DNA of 64,000 nucleotides from Massilia antarctica (GTDB taxonomy: Bacteria; Pseudomonadota; Gammaproteobacteria; Burkholderiales; Burkholderiaceae_D), in contig NZ_CP065053.1 in the NCBI RefSeq assembly GCF_015689335.1, positions 5,332,001 through 5,396,000 on the forward strand. The letters are read 5' to 3'. The notes beneath the pieces were generated by a model, which worked only from the letters and a program-made list of their open reading frames with translations, did not search any database and was not told the origin of the DNA. A program made the translations under genes and the position numbers. This document shows positions 1-7,313 of this stretch, one piece after another. How positions within the stretch are numbered: the stretch's first letter is position 1; the number at the start of each line of letters is the position of its first letter.

Positions 1-470
1 CGCCGGTCTTCCGGCACGGTGGCCAGTTCGGCCACTTCGGCCGGCGCGAAAAAATGCTCGGCGATGCCGTCGGATACCTGGCGCGTGGCGAGGTTTTCGA
101 CGTCGACACCCAGCACGCGCTCGCGCGTGACGGCCAGCGCAATCAGGCCGCGTGTGTGCGACACGTTGAAGTTGAGCGAGCGCGCGTCAGGATGCGGGTT
201 GCCGATGGCGGGGCGGCCGTATTCGTTGGGGATGAAGGTCCAGTCGGCCGGAGCTACCGGGGCATAGCGCGAGAGTGTGATGCGCACCAGCGCGCGCGTG
301 ACCAGGTAGCGCAGGCGGTCGTCAGGGCGGTAGAATCGGATTTGCTGCTGGCGCTCGGCGTCGTTGAGCAGCTCGAGCAGGGCCTCGTGCAGCTCGGGGG
401 CGGTGATGGTCTGGTAGAAGGCCAGCCAGATGTCGATCTGCTGGCTGGTGAGCGGGTGGTGTGGAGTCAT
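1..470 (-). CDS. 4'-phosphopantetheinyl transferase (partial, cut by left edge)
   Basis: The minus frame opens with ATG at 470 and runs off the left edge without a stop, giving 156 visible codons. The visible protein contains NVSHTRGLIALAV followed by LGVDVEN. These are the conserved NxSH and GVDxE (magnesium-binding) motifs of Sfp/Gsp/HetI-type transferases, which move phosphopantetheine from CoA to carrier-protein serines in fatty acid, polyketide or peptide synthesis. The segment HFFAPAEVAEL begins the next conserved block; the catalytic K/E region lies beyond the edge. The target carrier protein cannot be told from this window. It lies 101 bp downstream of the polysaccharide-lyase-like gene on the same strand, with a hairpin between them, so a separate transcript is plausible. 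The family call is firm. Confidence 0.85.
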   Translation of the reverse strand, partial: MTPHHPLTSQQIDIWLAFYQTITAPELHEALLELLNDAERQQQIRFYRPDDRLRYLVTRALVRITLSRYAPVAPADWTFIPNEYGRPAIGNPHPDARSLNFNVSHTRGLIALAVTRERVLGVDVENLATRQVSDGIAEHFFAPAEVAELATVPEDR

Positions 471-534
471 TGAGTGGGCGAATAAAACGTGGGTTGCTGC
501 CGTCGCGGGAAGTTTTTTCCGGCAGTGCCAGGAA

Positions 535-561
535 GTCGGTTCGGGCAGTGCCAGAACCGAC
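535..561 (-). terminator. Intergenic hairpin after the lyase-like gene
   Basis: Arms GTCGGTTC and GAACCGAC (8 bp, perfect) flank an 11-nt loop just downstream of the stop at 572. No U-run follows on the minus strand, so termination is only a possibility. Confidence 0.35.
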
Positions 562-571
562 GTTGGCGATA

Positions 572-2743
572 TCAGGTACGCATCAGGGCGGCCAGTTCGG
601 CGGCGCCGAGGGCGCCATGAAAAAGGCGGAAGTCGTCGATGTTGCCGTTCAGGCCTGGGTCGGTCGGAAACTGCGAGCGGCCGAGCCAGTTCTGGGTGGT
701 CGGTCCGAGACGGAAGGGCGCCAGCGCCAGGGCGGCGTTGCGGCCCACTTCCGCGCCGTTGACGTACAAGATCCCGGTACTGCCCGATAAAGTGAGCGCC
801 ACGTGGACCCACTGTCCCACGGGTAGCGCCGCGTTGCCGGATATGCCTTGTTCGCCGGCGGGGAAGTTGGTGGTGATGCCGAAGCGGAGCACGCCTTTGT
901 TGTTGCGCGGCGTGAGCATCATGTAGTGCCCTGGCCCGCTGCCGAAGTCGAACACGCGCGACCACGGCGTGGCCGCATTCAGGTACACCCAGGTGGCCAC
1001 GGTGAAGTCGGCCAGGTCCGCAACGAGGTTGTGGGGCAAACTGACATGGCCGGCAGCGCCGTCGAAGGCGACTGCGCGGCCGGCGCGGCCGGCGCTCCAG
1101 GTGGCGCCGCGGGCCAACGTGCCGGCGTGGCCGTTGCCGCTGGCGTCCGCCGCGACCGTGCCTGACCCTTCGTCCATCTTCAGCCGCGTGTGCGGCGCCA
1201 ATCCCGTGATGACGCGCGCGGCGACCGACGGGGCGCTTTCCTTGCCGGCGGCATGCGCGGTCACCACGTAATAAAAGACGCCAGCGGGCGTGCTGGTGTC
1301 CGTGTAGCTGAGCAGGCCGGCGATGCCGCTGGCCAGGGTCTTGTATGGGCCGCCCAAGGCCGTGGCGCGCTTGACCGTGTAGCTGCTGGCCTGGGCGCAG
1401 CCCCACCAGCTAAGAACGACCTTGCCCGCACTCTGGTGCGCCGTCAGGCCGCTCGGGATGCTGCCGGTCAGGGAATCGCGAGTGAATGTCAGGGTGCCGA
1501 AACCAAGCTGGTCGCCATTGCCCCCATCGCCTTCGGGACGGGTTTGCAGCGCTTGCGCGCCGGTCCAGGGAGCCGCCAGGCCGCGCCGGTTGACGTAGTG
1601 CTGGTGGACCATGTCCCACACGGGACGGAGGATTCCCTGCGCCGTGGGAGAAAAAGCGCCTTGGCTGGCGTTGATGTTCTGGTAGGGCGTGTAGGGCACC
1701 GGGTAAAAGGCGCCGGCGGCATCGCGCAGATTGGACCTGGCGACGTATTCCGCGCCGGCGAGGAAGCGGTTGTTGTCGTAGCCGTACATGTCGTCGCCCT
1801 GGTTCCACGCCATTTCGCAGAACGCACCGGCCAGGCCGATGCCGAGCGTGGCATGGCCCTGGTCGCGGCCACTTTCCTGCCACTGGCCCAGGTGGCCCGG
1901 GTGGACATAGTAAACAGCCTGGGAACTGGCGCCGTTGCCGGGGCCCGTCATGTAGTAGTTCAGGGCCTCGTCATACAGGTCTTCGCGGTCGCACAGCACG
2001 CCGATGGCGAGGATGGAGGCGAGGGTGCACTGATCCCAGGCGGCCCAGTAGTTGGTGATCTCGGCGCCGTTGTGCTGGACCAGGAACTGGTGGTTGAGCG
2101 GATAGAACACGGTGAGCATCATGTGCTGGAAGCGCGCGAGATCGGCCGGCGCCCATCCGGCATAGGTGCGCATGATTTCGGCGGCGTTGGCGAACTGGTA
2201 GCCGTAGATGCCGTCCGCGAGGAAGCGGTCGGCGTTGCCGCTGATGGTGGTGAGGGTGGCCGACCAGGCGTTGAGGAAGGCGATGGCGCGTTCGGCGCAG
2301 GCGTCGTCGCCGGAGACTTTCCAGCGCAGCGCGAGCTGGTAGGCGCGGGCGATGTCGATGTACATCTGCGCGAAGTTTTGCCCGGCGCCGCCGCGGATGA
2401 CGGTTTCCAGAGGCCTCGGCGTGGTGTTCAACTGGGCGCGGCCGCTGGCGAGCAGCGCTTTCCAGCCGCTGGTCCACGGTTCGGCGTTGGCGGCGACCTT
2501 GGCGCGCATGCGCTCGAAGTCGGCGGCGGTATGCAGCAGGCCGGGGTGGACGAAGCGGCGCGGGGCGGCAGGGCCGACGGTGTTCGAGCGCTTCGATTCG
2601 ATGACCTTGATGGAGCTGCCGGCGTCGTCGACGCTGCCCCCGCCGCAGCCGGTCAGGCCCAGCGAACCGAGCGCCGCGAGGCTGACGCCCCCAGCGCAGA
2701 ATTGGCGGCGTTTGGATAGAAGTGGCGGTTTGCTATCGGACAT
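572..2743 (-). CDS. Secreted alginate-lyase-like protein with FnIII-like and LamG domains
   Basis: A 723-residue protein. The start at 2743 (MSDSKPP) is preferred over an upstream in-frame start because it is followed directly by a basic stretch and a lipoprotein-like signal (SLAALGSLGLTGCGGG), so a lipid-anchored or exported protein is expected. Residues about 70-390 resemble the alginate lyase/heparinase-type alpha toroid: NGAEITNYWAAWDQCTLAS and QESGRDQGHATLGIGLAG are typical conserved blocks. Residues about 425-510 look like a fibronectin type III linker. The C-terminal 200 residues (KMDEGSGTVAADASGNGHAG onward) are a LamG/concanavalin-type carbohydrate-binding fold. The expected role is cleavage of a uronic-acid polysaccharide outside the cytoplasm; the substrate is not determined. 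It appears monocistronic with its own promoter. Confidence 0.8.
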   Translation of the reverse strand: MSDSKPPLLSKRRQFCAGGVSLAALGSLGLTGCGGGSVDDAGSSIKVIESKRSNTVGPAAPRRFVHPGLLHTAADFERMRAKVAANAEPWTSGWKALLASGRAQLNTTPRPLETVIRGGAGQNFAQMYIDIARAYQLALRWKVSGDDACAERAIAFLNAWSATLTTISGNADRFLADGIYGYQFANAAEIMRTYAGWAPADLARFQHMMLTVFYPLNHQFLVQHNGAEITNYWAAWDQCTLASILAIGVLCDREDLYDEALNYYMTGPGNGASSQAVYYVHPGHLGQWQESGRDQGHATLGIGLAGAFCEMAWNQGDDMYGYDNNRFLAGAEYVARSNLRDAAGAFYPVPYTPYQNINASQGAFSPTAQGILRPVWDMVHQHYVNRRGLAAPWTGAQALQTRPEGDGGNGDQLGFGTLTFTRDSLTGSIPSGLTAHQSAGKVVLSWWGCAQASSYTVKRATALGGPYKTLASGIAGLLSYTDTSTPAGVFYYVVTAHAAGKESAPSVAARVITGLAPHTRLKMDEGSGTVAADASGNGHAGTLARGATWSAGRAGRAVAFDGAAGHVSLPHNLVADLADFTVATWVYLNAATPWSRVFDFGSGPGHYMMLTPRNNKGVLRFGITTNFPAGEQGISGNAALPVGQWVHVALTLSGSTGILYVNGAEVGRNAALALAPFRLGPTTQNWLGRSQFPTDPGLNGNIDDFRLFHGALGAAELAALMRT

Positions 2744-2831
2744 GGAGCGCTTTCGGGGTGGATGCCGCGGGCCAGCGGCCGCCGCATGGACGACGATTGT
2801 ACCGCGTCGGGGCATGCCTGATCGGCTGCCT

Positions 2832-2860
2832 CTAATATTGCAAATTGAGTTCAGTTACAA
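2832..2860 (-). promoter_or_regulatory. Sigma-70-like promoter for the lyase-like gene
   Basis: On the minus strand TTGTAA (2860-2855) and TATTAG (2837-2832) are separated by 17 bp and point at the lyase-like start about 90 bp away. Confidence 0.5.
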
Positions 2861-2885
2861 GGTCAGCGGCGCGGCCCGCTGTGCT

Positions 2886-2901
2886 GGTGGCGTGCGCCAC
2901 C
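2886..2901 (-). terminator. Short hairpin after the KfrA-like gene
   Basis: GGTGGC and GCCACC with a 4-nt loop sit 12 bp beyond the stop of the KfrA-like gene. There is no clear U-run, so this is a weak terminator candidate. Confidence 0.35.
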
Positions 2902-2912
2902 GTTTCCAAGTT

Positions 2913-3986
2913 CTACTTCTCCCGTTTTCCCTCGTCGTCCTTACGTTCCCTGGCCAAATCGCGCTCCTGGCGCAGTTCGGTTTCGAGCACGGTCAGCTGA
3001 CGCATCAGCGCCTGTTTCTCCAGGGCGCCAGCGCGCGCTTCGCTTTCGGCGGCGGCCAGGCGCGCGGCGGCGATTTCCGACTCGCGCGCCCGTACCGCAA
3101 GGGTGGTCCTGCTGTCGCTCAGGTCGGCCTGCATGGCATCGTGCCGGGCTTGCAGCTTGTCGAGCTGGGCGGACAGGGCGGCCGCCTGGAACGCGGCCCG
3201 TTCGGATTCGCTGCGCGCGCGCGCGGCTTCGCCCTGCGCGAGCTCGGCGGCCTGATGCAGGCGGGCGTTCTCGGTACCGGCTTGAGATAGCTGGCCGGCT
3301 AGCTGGGCGGCCTGACCCTTGTGGTGCAGTAACTGCTGGCGCAAGGTCACCAATTCCCGATCGACCAGGGCGGCGCGCTGCTCGAAACCCTGGCGTTCCT
3401 CGGCGCGCTGGGCGGCGGTGGCCGCGTGGTAATGGTCGAACTGGGCGCGCGCCTGCGTCAACTGGGCGTTGAGCGAGGCAACTTCCGAGGCACGGTCGGC
3501 CAGGCGTAGCTGCAGGCCAGCCTGTTCGCTGCGGGCGCCGGCCAGATCGACCGTCAGCAGGTGGTTGGCCTGATGGGTTTGCGCGATGGTGGTGTTTGCA
3601 CTGGCGAGCTCAGCTTTGAGTGCCTTGACACCTTGTTCCAGCGCCGCTTGCTGCGCGAGCGACTGCTGCAACTCGTCGGCGAGCTGCTCCAGTCCGGCCG
3701 CGTGGGCGAGCTTTTCCACGTCCAGATTCTGCTGGAAATCCGTCTTGATCGACTCATACACCCCCTTGACCGCTTGCAGCAAGCTCGGTGGTACGCCAGG
3801 CGCGGCGGGCGAGGGCGCCTGCTGGTGTTCTTCCTTCCAGCGCTTGAGCATGGGCGCGATGGTGCTTTTACTACCGGTACCGCCAAGGGCTTCGCGGACG
3901 GTGTCCACGGTGGGGTTCTTGTTATCGGCGGCGAGACCGGTAGCGGCGGCTGCAACATGGGAATAGAGGATGCCGGCACGTGCCAT
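2913..3986 (-). CDS. KfrA-like coiled-coil DNA-binding protein
   Basis: A 357-residue protein. Residues 1-75 resemble the KfrA N-terminal domain of plasmid partition accessory proteins: NPTVDTVREALGGTGSKST matches the conserved helix-turn-helix region that binds operator DNA. The rest, from about residue 80, is an uninterrupted Ala/Gln/Glu-rich coiled coil (ALEQGVKALKAELA and similar). KfrA of IncP plasmids autoregulates and forms filaments; a chromosomal copy may organise DNA or repress its neighbour. ATG at 3986 is preceded by GGAG at a good distance. It is transcribed away from a tyrosine recombinase, across an AT-rich 185-bp gap holding nested palindromes that are candidate operators. No partition genes are nearby, so plasmid maintenance is not supported. 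Confidence 0.8.
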   Translation of the reverse strand: MARAGILYSHVAAAATGLAADNKNPTVDTVREALGGTGSKSTIAPMLKRWKEEHQQAPSPAAPGVPPSLLQAVKGVYESIKTDFQQNLDVEKLAHAAGLEQLADELQQSLAQQAALEQGVKALKAELASANTTIAQTHQANHLLTVDLAGARSEQAGLQLRLADRASEVASLNAQLTQARAQFDHYHAATAAQRAEERQGFEQRAALVDRELVTLRQQLLHHKGQAAQLAGQLSQAGTENARLHQAAELAQGEAARARSESERAAFQAAALSAQLDKLQARHDAMQADLSDSRTTLAVRARESEIAAARLAAAESEARAGALEKQALMRQLTVLETELRQERDLARERKDDEGKREK

Positions 3987-4001
3987 TTTGGGACTCCAGA
4001 A

Positions 4002-4038
4002 TAAGATAACGTATTACGTGTTACGTAATATTATCTTA
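4002..4038. promoter_or_regulatory. Nested palindromes in the kfrA-like/integrase gap
   Basis: Outer arms TAAGATAA (4002-4009) and TTATCTTA (4031-4038) enclose inner arms ATTACGT (4013-4019) and ACGTAAT (4023-4029) with a 3-nt centre. Both pairs are perfect. The site starts 16 bp upstream of the KfrA-like ATG, where an autoregulatory operator would lie. A further GATAA/TTATC pair occurs at 4083-4098 toward the integrase. Confidence 0.6.
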
Positions 4039-4171
4039 AATTACGCTATCGCGCGTTCTTTGATTTCGATTTTTTTAGTCATGATAAGATTGATTATCGT
4101 GAATTATCCGCCGGCCCGCCGTGTTATGCTGCGTAATACCCGTTACAAATCGCGTTTTCGCGCGTCTCGCC

Positions 4172-5221
4172 ATGCCTGATGAATTCGCTCCCCTCTCAGT
4201 CGCACCTGATAACAGTCTCGCGCCGCCGCGTAACGCCGTTACGGCCTTTGATGTGGAACTGAGCGCGCAGCACCGCGCCTTCCTCGCCGCGGCCACCTCG
4301 GAAAACACGCGCCGCACTTACCGTTCAGCCATCAAGCATTACCTGACGTGGGGCGGCGTGTTGCCGGCCGACGAGCCGACCATGATCCGCTACCTGCTGG
4401 CATTTTCGGCCTCGCTCAACCCGCGCACGCTTGCGCTGCGCCTCACCGCGCTATCGCAGTGGCACGTGCACCAGGGCTTTACCGACCCCGCGTCAACGCC
4501 GACGGTCCGCAAAACCCTGGCCGGCATCACGCGCACCAACGGCAAGCCGAAAAAGAAGGCCAAGGCACTGCCGGTGGAAGACCTGGAACGCGTCGTCGCG
4601 CAACTCGCCAACCTGGGCACCTTGAAAGCCATGCGCGACAACGCCTTGCTGCAAATCGGATTTTTCGGAGGATTGCGCCGCAGCGAACTTGTGGCCATCG
4701 ACGTGAGCCACATCGGCCTGCAAGCGGAGGGAATGACCATCACCCTGCCGCGCTCGAAAACCGACCAGATGGGGGAGGGCATCGTCAAGGCGATCCCCTA
4801 CGGCGACGGCGCCTGCTGCCCGGCCACGGCCCTGCGCACCTGGCTCGACGCCGCCGGCATCGCCAGTGGCCCGGTGTTCCGCCCGATCAGTAAATGGGGC
4901 GAGGTGTCCACTGCCGCTCTTCACGAGGGCAGCGTCAACACCATCCTCGAACAATGCGCGCGCCTTGCCGGACTGGACTACGTTCCCGACCTGTCCAGCC
5001 ACAGCCTGCGGCGCGGCATGGCCACCAGCGCTCACCGCGCCGGCGCCAACTTCCGCGACATCAAACGCCAGGGCGGCTGGCGCCACGACGGCACCGTGCA
5101 AGGCTATATAGAAGAAGCCGGCCGCTTTGAGGACAACGCCGCCGGTACCCTGCTCAGGTCCAGCCACCGGCACGATCCCCAAGCAGCGCGACGCAGCGGT
5201 AAGTCAGACCGCGCTAAGTGA
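4172..5221 (+). CDS. Tyrosine recombinase / site-specific integrase
   Basis: A 349-residue protein with ATG at 4172; the longer in-frame GTG start at 4121 would add an unlikely extension. Residues about 25-115 form the SAM-like core-binding domain (SENTRRTYRSAIKHYLTW). The catalytic domain shows the first Arg in GLRRSEL (about residue 169), the H-x-x-R box in HSLRRGMATSAHRAG (about 278), GGWRH, and the nucleophilic Tyr in QGYIEEA (residue 312). All catalytic positions are present, so it should cut and rejoin DNA through a phosphotyrosine intermediate. No prophage or transposon genes adjoin it. The only partner is the divergent KfrA-like gene, so this could be a minimal integrative remnant or a stand-alone recombinase. 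Confidence 0.88.
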   Translation: MPDEFAPLSVAPDNSLAPPRNAVTAFDVELSAQHRAFLAAATSENTRRTYRSAIKHYLTWGGVLPADEPTMIRYLLAFSASLNPRTLALRLTALSQWHVHQGFTDPASTPTVRKTLAGITRTNGKPKKKAKALPVEDLERVVAQLANLGTLKAMRDNALLQIGFFGGLRRSELVAIDVSHIGLQAEGMTITLPRSKTDQMGEGIVKAIPYGDGACCPATALRTWLDAAGIASGPVFRPISKWGEVSTAALHEGSVNTILEQCARLAGLDYVPDLSSHSLRRGMATSAHRAGANFRDIKRQGGWRHDGTVQGYIEEAGRFEDNAAGTLLRSSHRHDPQAARRSGKSDRAK

Positions 5222-5445
5222 TAGCCCGGAGTTGCTGTGGATGGTATAAATCACAACTCTTCAATAAGCACAAGGAAAAACCGTGAATCACACATCGCCG
5301 GTCTGATTGTTGGCTTGGCCCTGACATCCTATGCGCAAGCAGAAGTTAGGTGGACCCATGTCTCGACGTCGGCCAGCTGAGTGTCGTTGAAGCGCGGCAG
5401 TGCTGCCGTAACCGCAAGTCTGCGTCCGTTTTTCGGTGCCATCAC

Positions 5446-5477
5446 GAAGGCGTGATTAGGGCAGTAATCACGCCTTC
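5446..5477. repeat. 13-bp perfect inverted repeat (hairpin)
   Basis: Arms GAAGGCGTGATTA and TAATCACGCCTTC with a 6-nt loop. No U-run follows on either side, so it is not a classical terminator; it could be a dispersed palindromic element. Confidence 0.6.
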
Positions 5478-5546
5478 AGTGGGTCAAGAAAATTTCCCAT
5501 GTAATATATTACGGCGTAGGTCACTTGACTCCGCCAAGAGTAGATG

Positions 5547-5566
5547 GTTAAGATGATAATCTTAAC
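5547..5566. promoter_or_regulatory. Inverted repeat upstream of the PEP-CTERM gene
   Basis: GTTAAGAT and ATCTTAAC, perfect, with a 4-nt spacer, 20 bp before the PEP-CTERM start. It shares the TAAGAT/ATCTTA arms of the outer palindrome at 4002-4038, so both might bind the same protein. Confidence 0.45.
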
Positions 5567-5585
5567 TACCATTCAAGGAATGCCC

Positions 5586-6302
5586 ATGCGCGCTTATCTG
5601 GTCACAATGCTCCTGGCCGGCGTCGCCGCCAGCCAGGCCCACGCCAAACTGGTTACCTTCGACTACACCGCCGTGGTCAATAAAGCCACCCGCAGGGGGG
5701 CCAGCACCGGGTACGCCACCATCGATGTGCCCTCGATTTCCATCGAGGGCAAGGAGATCGCCGTGGGCGACACGCAGCGCGGCTCGTTCACCATCGACCT
5801 CGATACACCAACCGAGGACTGGCGGCCGGGGAATACGACAATCGAATACATGGGATCGCTGAACAATATCGGCAGTGTTAGCGTGGACCGGAGCGGCTTC
5901 AGCTTCGCCTCTGAAGGCTCCTTCTACCAGTCCGGTTTCAGCGTATCGAACCAGCCGCGTGGCGACTCCTTCAGCTTTTTGGGCACCACTTACAGCGATG
6001 GCACGAGCGGGCATGGCAGCGAGTCTATGCAGATCCGCCTGGGCGACACCAATGGCGATCTGCTGGCCACTGATATGCCACCGTCGTCCTTAAACTTCGC
6101 CGCTGCCGAATCGTCGGAAATTCTCTACGGGTGGTATTACCCGCAAAATGGTGGCGAAAGCCTGGACACCTTTGGGACTCTGACTTCGCTCGCCGTGCGG
6201 CCGCCTTCCCCGGTACCTGAGCCTGCCAGCTACGCGATGCTTGCCGCCGGCCTGCTGACCGTGGGTGCGGCGGCACGGGCCAAAGCCCGTCGCAAGGGCT
6301 GA
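5586..6302 (+). CDS. PEP-CTERM sorting domain protein
   Basis: A 238-residue exported protein. ATG at 5586 is chosen because AAGGA lies 5 nt upstream, while the ATG at 5580 abuts it. A signal peptide (MRAYLVTMLLAGVAASQAHA) opens the protein. The C-terminus has the PEP-CTERM tripartite signal: VPEPASYAMLAAGLL, a hydrophobic helix and the basic tail RAKARRKG. Exosortase should recognise it and deliver the protein to the surface or exopolysaccharide matrix. The central domain (residues 20-205) is predicted beta-rich and I do not recognise it beyond the PEP-CTERM class. No exosortase gene is in the window. A terminator-like hairpin follows at 6465. Confidence 0.85.
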   Translation: MRAYLVTMLLAGVAASQAHAKLVTFDYTAVVNKATRRGASTGYATIDVPSISIEGKEIAVGDTQRGSFTIDLDTPTEDWRPGNTTIEYMGSLNNIGSVSVDRSGFSFASEGSFYQSGFSVSNQPRGDSFSFLGTTYSDGTSGHGSESMQIRLGDTNGDLLATDMPPSSLNFAAAESSEILYGWYYPQNGGESLDTFGTLTSLAVRPPSPVPEPASYAMLAAGLLTVGAAARAKARRKG

Positions 6303-6464
6303 GGCTGGAACTCAGATAGGCCGACCGCTGCGCCCCGGCGTCCGCCCTGGTTCGTGGGCGTTTCCCGCTTTGCGCCCGTCTTGGCTGGAGTCGGTGGCGC
6401 TCCTTCCTTGGCTTCGCCGCCTACGTTGAACACGACGTTACCACTGTCACATATCTGTCCCCAC

Positions 6465-6484
6465 CCTGATCGTTACCGATCAGG
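6465..6484 (+). terminator. Terminator-like hairpin
   Basis: CCTGATCG and CGATCAGG, an 8-bp perfect stem with loop TTAC, followed by CTTT. It lies about 160 bp after the PEP-CTERM stop. Confidence 0.45.
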
Positions 6485-6625
6485 CTTTGACGAGAAAAAT
6501 CTGGCGATTACCTAGGCCACGCAGGGTTGCTGCCTTCGATTCGCGTGGCTGGAAATTGGGAGGTTTGGCTCGATAACCCGCGAGACTCTAGACCCGATGC
6601 AGCCGGGGTGACAGCGCAGCGATTA

Positions 6626-6654
6626 GTAGGGCCTGTGCGTCGGCCCTGCCTTTT
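6626..6654 (+). terminator. Terminator-like hairpin with short T-run
   Basis: AGGGCC (6628-6633) and GGCCCT (6642-6647), extended by a G-T and a G-C pair, are followed by TTTT at 6651-6654. No upstream gene is identified, so a small RNA ending here is possible. Confidence 0.45.
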
Positions 6655-7313
6655 CCAAACATTCGTATGACTTATGAAGACCCAAGCCGCGAATATTGTT
6701 TGGGCTAAATCAAACCTACGTCCGATGTATCGGCCAGCTTATTGAAGCCCCCCGGCCGCGCGCACAATGATTTCACACCTCTCCAGTCAACAGGCTCGTA
6801 CAGCGGTTACCATCAGTCGAATTTTCATGAAGCCGCCGCGGTGCCTCTCTTAGCGGGCGCTGGTCCAAACCGATGCGCCCCAAGCCACCCGAGCGGCCAT
6901 GGCCAGCATGGGGTCCCGCTCGGGGGCTGGGCGCGAGGCAATGGCTTGTGCAGCCCATTCCGCCCTGCTGTACGTGATCCTCGGATTTATCAGGAGAAAA
7001 GTTGCGCCGGCGTGTTCACCAAGCGTCCGAAAAGACATTGCCGCTTGGACCAGCCGCAGCCGGACGTCGGCGTAAGCCTGGCTGGCATTGGCGAATGGAG
7101 CGTATGCCGCTAACGTCAGCTCCATCGTTGGCGAAGATGGAGCTCGGGAAACCATGGCGCCGTCGCCCGGCAAATTTAAACCTCATCAGGGCACACCCCC
7201 GGCTTTTCTTCTAGCTAGTCGTTCAGACAGGATCGTCCCTCCCGCCCGCCGGCGTACCATGAAACGGCATGTTGTTTCGGTACGTAAGTCCACCCCGCGG
7301 GAGGTACTCGACC

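Larger units (their letters stand above)
5222..5585. other. Gene-free stretch with palindromes and a signal-peptide relic
   Basis: No intact gene. At about 5283-5390 a frame downstream of an AAGGA-like site reads HIAGLIVGLALTSYAQAEV, which looks like a secretion signal with an AQA cleavage site. The GTG that would start it is in another frame and soon stops, so it looks like a decayed exported-protein start. Further on are a 13-bp stem hairpin (5446-5477), the 12-bp palindrome GTAATATATTAC (5501-5512) and an 8-bp inverted repeat (5547-5566). Confidence 0.5.
6303..7313. other. About 1 kb without a convincing gene
   Basis: Small frames exist on both strands at 6742-7173 but overlap each other and match nothing I recognise. 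Two terminator-like hairpins lie at 6465-6484 and 6626-6654. The right end carries GGGAGG upstream of the next gene. The stretch could hold decayed genes or a small RNA. Confidence 0.4.

Noticed and set aside
2913..3986. Plasmid partition or replication origin around the KfrA-like gene
   Set aside because: No parA, parB, repA or iterons are present, and the neighbours are ordinary chromosomal genes.
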